From: Loktanella atrilutea
GTDB taxonomy: Bacteria > Pseudomonadota > Alphaproteobacteria > Rhodobacterales > Rhodobacteraceae
DNA: 38,213 nt
Assembly: GCF_900128995.1 (NCBI RefSeq)
Contig: NZ_FQUE01000017.1
Location: 1-38,213, forward strand
Reading direction: 5' to 3'
Part shown: positions 17,120-25,958 of the stretch, piece after piece
Position numbering within the stretch: the stretch's first letter is position 1
How the letters are laid out: each line of letters starts with the position of its first letter
The notes under the pieces: generated by a model
The model's database searches: none
What the model was told of the DNA's origin: nothing
Seen by the model: only the letters and a program-made list of their open reading frames with translations
Program-made: the position numbers and the translations under genes

Positions 17120-18070
17120 TCAAAGTCCAATGGCGTTGCACAGCGCTATGGCCGCCGGATCGGGCGGGGAGTTGGCAAAGGCCAGATTGCGCAGCAGGCT
17201 CCGCTCTGAGGCCATTGAGGCCAGCACCACGCCAGCCGGATTGCAGGCCAGTGCGCGGGCCATCAGCAAGGCGGCCGCCGCTTCTTCGGGGGTGCCCCCA
17301 TATCCGGCATCGACCAATCGCGCTTGCAGCGCATCATTCGCTTTCAGCCGCGCCGTCAGCCTAGCAAGCTGCCCGGCCACACCGAAGACCGTATGCGTCA
17401 CGCAACCGACCCCTGCCGCCCGAACGACGGCGGCCAGATCATCAGCTCCCTGCGGCTGGGCAAACTGCACGAGGCCGAATGGCGTGCCGCAGGCCAGCGC
17501 CGCCCGTGCCGCCGCCGCATCCGCCGCGACACCCACAGTCCGGACCTTGCCGCTGGCCAGCAGATCCTCAAACGTGCGCAGGATATCGTCACGCTTCAGA
17601 TCATCCGGGTCCGCGTTGTGCAGCGCATACACATCGACGTAGTCGGTGCGCAGCCTGTTGAGGCTGCGGTCAAGTGAGTTGCGCAGCAGATCCGGCGTCA
17701 GCGGCACCCGGAGGTTCGCGGTGGTGCCCGACCAACGGATCGCGGCGCGCAGCGGTCGGGCCAGCGCCACAGCCGGACGCAGCAGCGATCGTACCAGATG
17801 CACCGGCGCGCTTTGCGCCGGAGGCAGCAGACCAACCTTGGTACAGATCTGCACATCGGCGCGCCGCCCCTGTAGGAAGGCACCCAGAATGGGCTCTGCG
17901 GCACCGGCGCCATAGGCGGGGGCCACGTCGAACCAGCGCACGCCATGGGCGTGGGCACGTGCCAGCGCCCGGACCGATAGGGCCTCCGACACGCGCGAGC
18001 CGAGCGAGGCGCAGCCGAATCCCAGACAGCTGGTGGTCGCGCCCAGTCCGGCCAGCGTCACCTCACGCAT
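17120..18070 (-). CDS. aldo/keto reductase
   Basis: This 316-residue AKR-family barrel has the catalytic tetrad: Asp48 and Tyr53 in 'WFDVAPAYG', Lys78 in 'CTKVG' and His151 in 'YALHNAD'. The family reduces aldehydes or ketones of small molecules or sugars with NADPH. Its ATG overlaps the end of the GMC oxidoreductase gene by 8 bp, so the two redox enzymes are produced together. A pair that oxidises and re-reduces a sugar carbon (a keto-sugar intermediate) would fit the EPS context, but the substrate is unknown. The C-terminal 40 residues, rich in Ala, depart from standard AKRs. Confidence 0.88.
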   Translation of the reverse strand: MREVTLAGLGATTSCLGFGCASLGSRVSEALSVRALARAHAHGVRWFDVAPAYGAGAAEPILGAFLQGRRADVQICTKVGLLPPAQSAPVHLVRSLLRPAVALARPLRAAIRWSGTTANLRVPLTPDLLRNSLDRSLNRLRTDYVDVYALHNADPDDLKRDDILRTFEDLLASGKVRTVGVAADAAAARAALACGTPFGLVQFAQPQGADDLAAVVRAAGVGCVTHTVFGVAGQLARLTARLKANDALQARLVDAGYGGTPEEAAAALLMARALACNPAGVVLASMASERSLLRNLAFANSPPDPAAIALCNAIGL

Positions 18071-19736
18071 CGGCGGCCTCCCGGTGTGCGACAGATACGC
18101 TGTTCTGCACCAGCCGGTCGGCCAGTCGTAGACCCAGTTGCAGCGCGGTCAGTGTGGGGTTCGCTTGAGACGAGGTCGGCAAGATCGCCGTCGACACCAC
18201 ATGCAGGTTGGTCAGGTCGAAACAGGTGCCCCAGCCATCCACAACACCCTCTTGCGGGGTATGGGCCATGCGGACCGTGCCTTCCTGATGATTGCCATGG
18301 CGCGCCTCGAACAGCACGCCGGCGGCCCGGTCGGCGGGGGCAAAGCGGTATTCCAGCCGGGCCAGACCCGTCTCCTCCAGCCAGCGCTCAAGGGCGATGT
18401 GGGCTTTCAGAACGCTTTCCACGTCGCGGGTCGCAAAGCGGAAGTCGATACGCAGGCGGCGCAGCCCGGTGTGATCGCGGGCCTTTGACAGGGTCATGCG
18501 GCTGTCGGGCGAGGGCAGATGCTCAGAATGGAACTCTAGTCCGTAGCGGCGGCCGGGATTTTTCAGAAAGAACCCAGGAATCCGGTGCCTCGCATAGCGG
18601 CGGTGCCACAGGAACCAGGGCACGAAGGTAGCCGTTTTGATAGGATCGCGCATTAGGTTACGCAGATGCGGCCCACGCCGCCAAGGTTTCGGCCCCATAT
18701 GCTTGAGCCGGATCGGGGCCGCGATCAGGCGGGATCCGAGGCCGGGCAGACCTAGGCCCAGAAACACCGAGGACAGCGGCCCGGACCGGTGTGCGGCCTG
18801 CGCAATTTCAGGCACCACCGGCCAGAACGCAACATTGGCCAGCCTGTGGGCCTTTTGCGTCGCATCCGTCGGTGTGATACGGCGACGCACGTAGGAGCCA
18901 TGCCCGTCGACATAGAAATCCAGCGCGTCGTGCAGGGCCTCGTCAGTCATGATGATATCGGCGATCTGCCCGTTCACATGCCCCATGTAATATCGTCCCA
19001 GCGGCCCGTCCGGCCCACCGAACAGTGCCGGGGTCTCGGCCTGCACGTTCAGCAGCAGCCGTGTCGAAGCATTGCCCCCCGCCGCCAGCACCACCTGCCG
19101 CACAGGCACATGACCCGTGGCCTTGTTCATCCAAACGCGCAGCGCCGTGACCTTGCCCGCCGCATTGTGATCCATCCCTGTCACGCTGACTCCCGTCGCG
19201 ATCATGACGCGGGGATCGGTTTCCAGCCGGTCGCGGTGCAGGACCTGGGCGCGGGGCGTATCGCTCCAGCGTTCCAGCCGGTCGGTGTCGAATGCATCGT
19301 CGCAAAGTGTCAGACTGGGCACAGGATCGGAAAACACCGGCTCTCCGGCCCCCAGCGCGGCACAGGCCGGACCCAGATAGGGGTCCAGATCTGCCTTGGT
19401 CACCGGCCAAGCCGGCAGATCCAGCCAGGGTCGCGCCTGAAAATCGATCGGATCGCAAGGCACGCAGCGCCCGCCCCACAGATTGGACGCGCCCCCCAGA
19501 CGGCGCGTCACGGTGATTTCGGGTGCATAATGCGTGTCGGGCGTCAGCAACTCATCGGCGGACAGATCGCGATTCTCAGCCGTCTCGGCCATATCGCCAC
19601 TTTCCAGAACCAGGACCCGCAGATTTCGGTCCGCCAGAGCAAACGCCATATTCAGCCCCAACGGACCTCCTCCGATAATCGTGACATCACAGGCGGTGGC
19701 GGTCAGAGAGTCGAGACATGAAATCCTGAGAAGCAT
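18063..19736 (-). CDS. GMC-family FAD-dependent oxidoreductase
   Basis: This 557-residue protein has the FAD dinucleotide-binding motif 'VTIIGGGPLGLNMAFALADR' near residue 18 and 'RRLGGASNLWGGRCVP' near 79. Its C-terminal GMC end has 'HGNHQEGTVRMA' (active-site His) and 'NLHVVSTAILPTSSQANPT', where the terminal Asn is the second catalytic position. GMC enzymes oxidise alcohols of sugars, sterols or choline. AAAGG/GGTGG about ten bases before the ATG at 19736 supports the start. No Tat or Sec signal is evident, so it is probably cytoplasmic. It is first in a minus-strand run with the aldo/keto reductase, rhamnosyltransferase-like GT2 and acetyltransferase genes. Confidence 0.9.
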   Translation of the reverse strand: MLLRISCLDSLTATACDVTIIGGGPLGLNMAFALADRNLRVLVLESGDMAETAENRDLSADELLTPDTHYAPEITVTRRLGGASNLWGGRCVPCDPIDFQARPWLDLPAWPVTKADLDPYLGPACAALGAGEPVFSDPVPSLTLCDDAFDTDRLERWSDTPRAQVLHRDRLETDPRVMIATGVSVTGMDHNAAGKVTALRVWMNKATGHVPVRQVVLAAGGNASTRLLLNVQAETPALFGGPDGPLGRYYMGHVNGQIADIIMTDEALHDALDFYVDGHGSYVRRRITPTDATQKAHRLANVAFWPVVPEIAQAAHRSGPLSSVFLGLGLPGLGSRLIAAPIRLKHMGPKPWRRGPHLRNLMRDPIKTATFVPWFLWHRRYARHRIPGFFLKNPGRRYGLEFHSEHLPSPDSRMTLSKARDHTGLRRLRIDFRFATRDVESVLKAHIALERWLEETGLARLEYRFAPADRAAGVLFEARHGNHQEGTVRMAHTPQEGVVDGWGTCFDLTNLHVVSTAILPTSSQANPTLTALQLGLRLADRLVQNSVSVAHREAADA

Positions 19737-19823
19737 AACGCCGCCACCTTTGAGCCAATTGGTTACAACTGCTCTAAGACATGGTCATTGCTCTGCACAA
19801 CATGCCTTGCCACCCCCGGCGCT

Positions 19824-22751
19824 TCAGAAGTCGAAAATCATGTCATTCGGCAACGTCATCGACAACAATGCGGTGTTACCAAACTGCGTCATGCTCGTGA
19901 AATGTGGTTCGCCCAGATCCACATCCGAATTTCCGTCTGATGCCAGACAAAGCTGCAGGTTCTGTGCAAGCGGCTGGTTTGCGTCGTCGCCCCCGGTGAA
20001 AAGGGGCACCCCTGCCTTCTCGCCTGTAAACAATGCGGCCATCATTTTCATGTAGTCATGAGAGATGTCATTGGCATCAAAGGTTTTGCTGTCGACGACA
20101 ATATCGTCGACCTTGCCTTCGAGGCTGTCGACCCAGGTATTGCCAACCACCAGATGATAGGTGCCTGTCGACGCCATTTTTCCGTGGGCATTGGCGTGGC
20201 CCGCGAGTTGGCCGTCCAGATAAACCTGTAGGCCCTCACCACCCGTACTGCCGTCATAGACCACGGCAATCCGGTGCCAGTCGCTGTCAGAGACCAGCCC
20301 GGGTGCGCTGACCGCCACGAATGAACCGTCGACAGTTTTCATGTTGACCTTCAGTGCACCGGTATCGGTGATACTGACATTGAGCGCCTTGTGAATGTGC
20401 AAGAATGTACCCTCGTCGCCTCCCTCGGTGCGGGCAAGGGAAAGCCCGACGGTAAAACTGTCGAGCTTCAACAGCTGGTCATTCCCACGATCTACGTAGA
20501 CCTTGCTCTGCCCGTCCAGAACGAACGCCTGACCCGTGACGCCGGTGATATCGGCACCCCCAGCGCTTTCGATGACGCGAAGTTTTGATTGCCAGTCGCT
20601 GCTGTCGATGATGCCACCATCAAAGTCGATCTTCAAAAGCGGGTGCGTGTCCTCCAGCACATAATCGAAAGCAGTTGGCTGGGCTGGACCGATACTCGTG
20701 GTATGCTGCGACGGTGCACTTTCTTCATCTGCCAAGTCGGCATCCGTTTGAATAGACCGGTTCAGAGCGAAGTTGTCGATCGTACCTTGCAGGCTGGCAC
20801 CCCAGGAATTGCCTATGACAAGGTCGTAAGTCACGGCAGACGGCGTTACGATCCCTGTGGCTGAGGTTTCTGCGGCCAGTATGTCATCGACATATATCCG
20901 TAACCCACCCCTGCTCTCGCCAAATGTGAAGGAGAGATCGTGCCAGTTGTCATCGCTCATCAGTCCTGATGCGGTTTTGGCGGTAAATGTCCCATCCGTG
21001 GTGGTCAGGGTGAAGTGCACCGCACCATCGTCGGCAATTTCGGCCCGCAATGTCTTGTGCATATGCAAAAAGGTCCCTCCATCGCCGCCGGTATCACGCT
21101 TTAGGGACATATTCACCGTGAAGCTGGACATGTTCTGAATCTGTGCATTTTCACGATCGATTTGCAGTTTATTTGACCCATTCAGGTACAATCCCTCACC
21201 GCTGACTCCCGCAATGTGTTGATGGATGCCAACCTCGGTCAGAGTCGACGCATAACTGCTAGAGTCACTGACGTTCCCATCGAAATCAATGGCGACAAGC
21301 AAGTCTGCCGCGATCTGGGTAGTGCGGGTCACGCTGTCCTCCCCGAGATAAGTGGCAATGGTCAGCGTTACGCTTTGTGTCCCAACATCCCGAAAGTTGT
21401 GAGTGACCTTCATGCCATGCAGCACCGTTCCATCGGAAAATGCCCATGAATATTCAGTCGCCGCATCCGATAACACACCATCTGGGCCAAGGGATTGCGA
21501 TGCGTCGTAGGAGACGCGTCCAGCCGTTCCACTTTCGTGTTGTTGCCAGATCACCGCTGTGATCTCGCCGGAAACATGCGCCGACTGCGTATCCGAAGAT
21601 CCGAACTGACCATTCCAAGGGCTGTCGATCAGCAATCGCATGTCACGTATATCAATGGTGCCGGAATTTATGGCATTTACGAAGTTATTTCCAACATAAT
21701 TATCTGCGGCCGCGTTATAAAATTCCAATATGGCATTATCCGAAATGATATTTCCTGGAGCATAGATACGGCCTACGATGTTGCCAGTGATTGTTCCACC
21801 TTCCACTTCATACAGTTGGATTGCTGGTGCGGATGTGACAGGGGCACTCGTCGGGGTCGATTGCATCGTGGCATCTGGGTTCCACAGCATGGTATTGTTG
21901 GCGACAACAACACCAACGGCATCATAAATTGCAACGCCATGGATATGGCCGTTATAAATTGTGTTATTTTCAACTGTGATATTTTCATATTTTGCGCCAG
22001 TTTCAGTATATGTTTCATTTTTTATGAAAATTGTCTGTGTGGCTACACCATCAGAACTGTTAAAAAAGTTTCCCCTAATTGTTAGATTCTCGGTATTCAT
22101 CTTATTGTATGGTGCTGACCAAACCTGAATCATATCGGAATGATTAATGTCTTGGGTCGAGCCATTGAAATCAGTGAAAATGTTGCCTTCAATCAGTGTA
22201 TCTTGGATTCCTGACAGGCGGAGGCCGTCCCCAGTCATCTGCGAGAACCTGTTATCAGCTATGACTGATCCGATGCTGTCAATAATAGCAAGGCCTTGAT
22301 AATATTTTGAAACGTTGTTTTCTGAGAAAACAATGCCCATGCTGTCCCGCACAAGGCCAAGTGATCCTCCCAATTCCGTATTGTCATCCTCACCTGTGTA
22401 AAAGCCATGGGATGAATTAACGAAAGTGTTATTTTCGAACTTGATGTCATTGCATTGCAGGATTTGAAGGTCCTTCCCCACCAAAGTGGAGTCCACACTA
22501 TTGAAATTCATTCCTGAAAAGACAATATTTTTCGCCTGAACAAGCTTTACCTGTGAGAAGATAGGTGGATCTTCGGGATCTGCAGCAACGATCGAGATTT
22601 GTCCGATGTCTGTTCCAGCACGATATTTTGAAAGTGAATATACTTCGCCAGCGTTCACGACTTGAATCGTGCCACCTTCTCTGCTAGAAAGCGTGTTGAT
22701 TGCAGCGGACAATTCATGAGAGTTGTGAACGACGATCTTCGCGTTAGACAT
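19824..22751 (-). CDS. large beta-helix / PKD / two-LamG secreted protein
   Basis: This 975-residue modular protein opens with a right-handed beta-helix (about 10-390) with rungs such as 'DIKFENNTFVNSSHG', 'VIADNRFSQMTGDGLRLSG' and 'ITVENNTIYNGHIHGVAIYD'. A PKD-like domain follows (about 395-480, 'YSWAFSDGTVLHG...THNF'). Then come two concanavalin/LamG domains (about 485-665 and 705-890), each with 'GTFLH.HK' and 'W.SLEG.VDD'-type segments. There is no N-terminal signal peptide. The C-terminus ends with acidic and hydrophobic residues (PNDMIFDF), as in type I secretion substrates. GGAG eight bases before the ATG at 22751 supports the start. It is probably an extracellular polysaccharide-binding or -cleaving enzyme. 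The beta-helix-coding half is much AT-richer than flanking genes, a sign of transfer or domain shuffling. Confidence 0.85.
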   Translation of the reverse strand: MSNAKIVVHNSHELSAAINTLSSREGGTIQVVNAGEVYSLSKYRAGTDIGQISIVAADPEDPPIFSQVKLVQAKNIVFSGMNFNSVDSTLVGKDLQILQCNDIKFENNTFVNSSHGFYTGEDDNTELGGSLGLVRDSMGIVFSENNVSKYYQGLAIIDSIGSVIADNRFSQMTGDGLRLSGIQDTLIEGNIFTDFNGSTQDINHSDMIQVWSAPYNKMNTENLTIRGNFFNSSDGVATQTIFIKNETYTETGAKYENITVENNTIYNGHIHGVAIYDAVGVVVANNTMLWNPDATMQSTPTSAPVTSAPAIQLYEVEGGTITGNIVGRIYAPGNIISDNAILEFYNAAADNYVGNNFVNAINSGTIDIRDMRLLIDSPWNGQFGSSDTQSAHVSGEITAVIWQQHESGTAGRVSYDASQSLGPDGVLSDAATEYSWAFSDGTVLHGMKVTHNFRDVGTQSVTLTIATYLGEDSVTRTTQIAADLLVAIDFDGNVSDSSSYASTLTEVGIHQHIAGVSGEGLYLNGSNKLQIDRENAQIQNMSSFTVNMSLKRDTGGDGGTFLHMHKTLRAEIADDGAVHFTLTTTDGTFTAKTASGLMSDDNWHDLSFTFGESRGGLRIYVDDILAAETSATGIVTPSAVTYDLVIGNSWGASLQGTIDNFALNRSIQTDADLADEESAPSQHTTSIGPAQPTAFDYVLEDTHPLLKIDFDGGIIDSSDWQSKLRVIESAGGADITGVTGQAFVLDGQSKVYVDRGNDQLLKLDSFTVGLSLARTEGGDEGTFLHIHKALNVSITDTGALKVNMKTVDGSFVAVSAPGLVSDSDWHRIAVVYDGSTGGEGLQVYLDGQLAGHANAHGKMASTGTYHLVVGNTWVDSLEGKVDDIVVDSKTFDANDISHDYMKMMAALFTGEKAGVPLFTGGDDANQPLAQNLQLCLASDGNSDVDLGEPHFTSMTQFGNTALLSMTLPNDMIFDF

Positions 22752-22963
22752 AATTCAGCTCCATTTTGTATCTTGGTTATGAAAATGTCTTCAGGAGGCG
22801 TAGTCAGCACTCCATGACACCACTCCCTGGGTGGTTTGGAGGTGGATTTGATCACTTCGATGTCCAAAAAACGACCAAACGAAGGAGAGTGGAGCTACCT
22901 TTGCGCCAACTTCATACTTTGCACCAAGGAAAGCAAAGGTCGCATTGGCGCGGAAACTCGCAG

Positions 22964-23278
22964 TGACGCCGGATGCGATGAGGCGCACGAATACGCCTTT
23001 CAGGGAGGCAGCGATGGCGTAACGCAGCCAACGATAAGAATATGTCGCTGATCTTCAGCATGACGGAATGCGTCCCGCCGGGACGCGCAGCGAGGGTGAG
23101 ATCGCTCCAGGGCATGCGGCACACGGACCGCGCACACCACTTCGATTCATCCGAACCTGAACGCAAACATGCGGCGTCCTCAGCGACGACCGCGGAGAGA
23201 ACCCAAGAGCCCGGCACGCATGATGAACCGCAAAAAGGTCAGCACTTGACGAGGGCGATTAGAGAACCCCGGGGCACA
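22964..23278 (+). repeat. long direct repeat, copy B
   Basis: Second copy of the ~315-base segment at 4813-5127, same orientation. Differences are scattered substitutions and a few single-base indels (for example GAACGCCCCGGGAC in A against GAACCCCGGGGC in B). It begins about 210 bp upstream of the beta-helix gene start and is followed by an IS66 transposase tail, as in copy A. The 22752-22963 stretch before it shows no gene and presumably holds the promoter of the beta-helix gene. Confidence 0.8.
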
Positions 23279-23365
23279 GGGGAATCACGTTTGGAACTGA
23301 AGGCGTGAACGGTGGCTCTTGCCTGTAAGGGCGAGATGGATTCTGAATTGGAGATTGCGTTCACG

Positions 23366-23594
23366 GAGTCCTCATCGATCGGGCGGAAGAACTATCTGTT
23401 CGTGGGCTCTCAAGCTGGAGGCCGTGCCGCCGCCATCGCCTATACCCTGATCGAGACCGCAAAGCTGAATGACGTCGATCCGCAAGCCTGGCTCGCCGAT
23501 ACGCTTGCCCGCATTCCAGACTACAAGATTACCCGCGTCGATGACCTCTTGCCGTGGAAAACCCGCCGGTAACGCAGTCAGACCGGACGCTTAC
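23366..23594 (+). mobile_element. IS66-family relic: transposase tail plus right end
   Basis: The frame from about 23366 to the TAA at 23570-23572 encodes 'SSIGRKNYLFVGSQAGGRAA', 'AIAYTLIETAKLNDVDPQAW', 'LADTLARIPDYKITRVDDLL' and 'PWK', the last ~65 residues of an IS66 TnpC. The sequence GACCGGACGCTTAC at 23581-23594 matches the typical IS66 right terminal repeat (GTAAGCG read inwards). Catalytic parts and the left end are absent, so it is immobile. It is more intact than the tail at 5136-5376, and the two need not derive from the same event. Confidence 0.85.
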
Positions 23595-23837
23595 ATTGCA
23601 AACGATCACAACGTTGATACATGAGAGCCTAGGGCAAGAACGGGTCGCGGCGGGTCTCGAGCCTGCGGTGTTGATGGATGCCCTGCTTTGGAGTCATGAA
23701 CCTTACCATCGGTTCGTACGTGGCTGCCCTGTCATCTTGCGGCAAGTGGGCGATTTTGCGAATTTGTCTTGCTTGATCGTTATGCCACGGTCAGGACATA
23801 CCACGGTCAGGAAGGCTGCGGTAAGAAAGGGTGCGGG

Positions 23838-24953
23838 ATGATATATCTGGGAATGCGCGCCAAAGGGCGGGACAACAATCTGAACTTGATCCGCATGCTG
23901 GCCGCCACGGCAGTTTTGGTATCACATGCGGTGCCTCTTACTGCGGGTCCGGATGCAATCGAACCACTGACGGCCGCAACCGATTATTCGCTTGGATCGC
24001 TGTCGGTCATGTTGTTTTTCGTGATTTCCGGATTCCTCATCACCGCAAGTTTTGAACGCAGCTCTTCACGCATGAGCTTCGTTCTGGCACGGGGGTTGCG
24101 CCTGTTTCCGGGGCTCGTGGTCAATCTGCTTCTGGTGGCGTTTTTGTTGGGACCTGTAGTAACCAGCCTGCCGGTCGGTGACTACCTTGCTCAATCCGCC
24201 CCTTATGCCTTCGTCATTCGGGATGTTCTTCTGTTCCCTCTGGTTTACGTCCTGCCGGGTGTCTTTGTCGATCAGCCCTTTCCCTCTGTCGTCGGGTCGA
24301 TCTGGACTCTTCGCCATGAGGTGATGTGTTACGCTGCGGTATTTTTAGCCGGGGTGCTGGGGCTCTGGCAGACTCGGCAGAAGGCTGCGCTGACATTAGG
24401 CTTCTATGTGCTGGTGTGGGGATGGGTAGCGCTTGCTGCACCCACACTGCACCCCTTGGTCAGGGGTCTTCTGGGGCTGTCGATGCCATTCGCGATAGGA
24501 GTCGCCTTCTACATCTGGCGCGACAGGCTGCCTTTGTCGCCGGTCGGTGTGGCGCTCACAATCGGTCTGGCTTGGCTGTTGCAGGACAGTGTTGCCTATC
24601 CGGCCGCCGTCGCCTTAGCGATCGGCTATTCTACGTTCTGGGTAGCATATGTTCCGGGCGGGGCGATACGCGCCTATAACCGGTTGGGCGACTATTCCTA
24701 CGGGATATACATCTACGCCTTTCCCTTGCAGGGGGCTGCAGTATGGGCTTTCGGTCCGCAGAGCGCGTTCGAGAACGTCATGTATTCGCTGCCGCCGACC
24801 CTGCTACTGTCCATGCTTTCCTGGCACCTGATCGAATCTCCGGCCATGCATGCCAAAGCGGCCATTCTGACCCGGTTAAGATCTCGCTCTCGCGTGACCG
24901 CCACGCCGGTCGCGGGGGATAGCCGCCTCTTCAAGACGTCTCGTAAGGGTTGA
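23838..24953 (+). CDS. acyltransferase-3 (OafA/ExoZ-type) membrane O-acyltransferase
   Basis: About 371 residues from the ATG at 23838; the frame is open to 23769, but family homology begins at 'NNLNLIRMLAATAVLVSHAV'. The conserved N-terminal Arg and His (LIRM...VSHA) and the 'VMLFFVISGFLI' helix are typical of Acyl_transf_3. About ten membrane helices follow, with 'SIWTLRHEVMCY' (conserved W-x-L-x-x-E) and 'RLGDYSYGIYIYAFPLQ' near the end. These proteins transfer acetyl or other acyl groups to polysaccharides at the membrane. It is isolated between mobile-element relics, transcribed opposite to the core operon, and probably arrived with them. Start uncertain by about six codons. Confidence 0.88.
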   Translation: MIYLGMRAKGRDNNLNLIRMLAATAVLVSHAVPLTAGPDAIEPLTAATDYSLGSLSVMLFFVISGFLITASFERSSSRMSFVLARGLRLFPGLVVNLLLVAFLLGPVVTSLPVGDYLAQSAPYAFVIRDVLLFPLVYVLPGVFVDQPFPSVVGSIWTLRHEVMCYAAVFLAGVLGLWQTRQKAALTLGFYVLVWGWVALAAPTLHPLVRGLLGLSMPFAIGVAFYIWRDRLPLSPVGVALTIGLAWLLQDSVAYPAAVALAIGYSTFWVAYVPGGAIRAYNRLGDYSYGIYIYAFPLQGAAVWAFGPQSAFENVMYSLPPTLLLSMLSWHLIESPAMHAKAAILTRLRSRSRVTATPVAGDSRLFKTSRKG

Positions 24954-25097
24954 ACCCCTTACTGCGACCTGTCGACAGTAAGGCAATCACATTCGAGCCG
25001 ACACACAAATGCTATTAGGCAGCACACCCATAAAATACTTATCAAACACATGATCTTGTGATTTATTTCCTGAAAGCCACCAGTTGGGAGCAGGGCA

Positions 25098-25866
25098 ATG
25101 GCGCGGTCGGATATGAGCGATTTGGAGTAGGAGTTTATTAAGGTCGTCCTGCCCGACAAAAATTCGCGGCAAAAAGCGCGTGGATGATCGGCGCGTTATC
25201 AACGGTATCTTTTACGTCCTGCGCACGGGCATTCCCTGGGCGGATTTGCCGAGCGAATACGGCCCGCCGACCACGGTCGACAACCGCTTCAACCGGTGGG
25301 GCTATGCTGGCCATTGGGACCGGATCATGGAGGCGATCGCCGAAGTTCACAACGTGGACACCGTCATGGTGGACGGCACATCGATCCGCGCGCACCACGC
25401 ATCAACCACGTTAAAAAAAGACCCTCGCCGCTGTTTAGGTCGCTCTCGGGGCGGATTAAGCACGAAGATTCATGCGGTTACAAACCAAAATGGGTTGCCG
25501 ATCCGGTACGAGTTAACGCTCGGGCAAGCCCATGACACCCCGCCCTGCAAGCAACTTTTGGACAACCTGCAGCCTGGCCAATATGTGCTCGCAGACAAAG
25601 CCTATGACGCCGACTGGATCAGAGACATGATCTGGGAACAAGGTGCCATCGCCGTGATCCCGCCCAAAGCCAATCGAAAAAGACCCGCCGAATTCGACCC
25701 CGTCCTCTACAAAGAACGCAACAAGATCGAGCGGTTCTTCGGCAGGCTCAAAGCCTCCTTCCGCCGCATCGCAACCCGATATGAGAAGACATCACGCAAC
25801 TTCTTGTCGATGATCAAACTCGCGTCCGTCAAGCTATGGATCGAGTTTTATGAGTTCGCTGCCTAG
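25098..25866 (+). pseudogene. IS5-family transposase (IS427-like), 5' part broken
   Basis: From the ATG at 25098 the frame reads 'MARSDMSDLE' and then meets TAG at 25128-25130 where the family has Trp. After 'EFIKVVLPDKNS' the frame shifts near 25175. The rest is intact from 'DDRRVINGIFYVLRTGIPWA' to 'LWIEFYEFAA', with DDE residues in 'MVDGTSIRAH', 'LADKAYD' and 'NKIERFFGRLK'. The 228-residue downstream frame (25180-25866) contains the whole catalytic domain but lacks the N-terminus. IS427-group elements can use frameshifting, but the nonsense codon argues for a dead gene. It lies 92 bp upstream of the exosortase gene and may have displaced its native promoter. Confidence 0.85.
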
Positions 25867-25958
25867 ATACTTGCCACCTATATTGCTAAAAGAAGCCGCA
25901 ATGTAGGTATACCAACCTCAGACGTGCATCCATTGCATCCAGGAGACTGTTCCACCCG

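Noticed and set aside
18789-19721. Plus-strand 310-codon frame opposite the GMC oxidoreductase
   Set aside because: Low-complexity His/Arg/Gln sequence without family features; the minus-strand gene is unmistakable.
23554-23841. Plus-strand 95-codon frame between the IS66 relic and the acyltransferase gene
   Set aside because: It begins inside the IS66 tail, crosses the IS right end and resembles nothing; likely chance.
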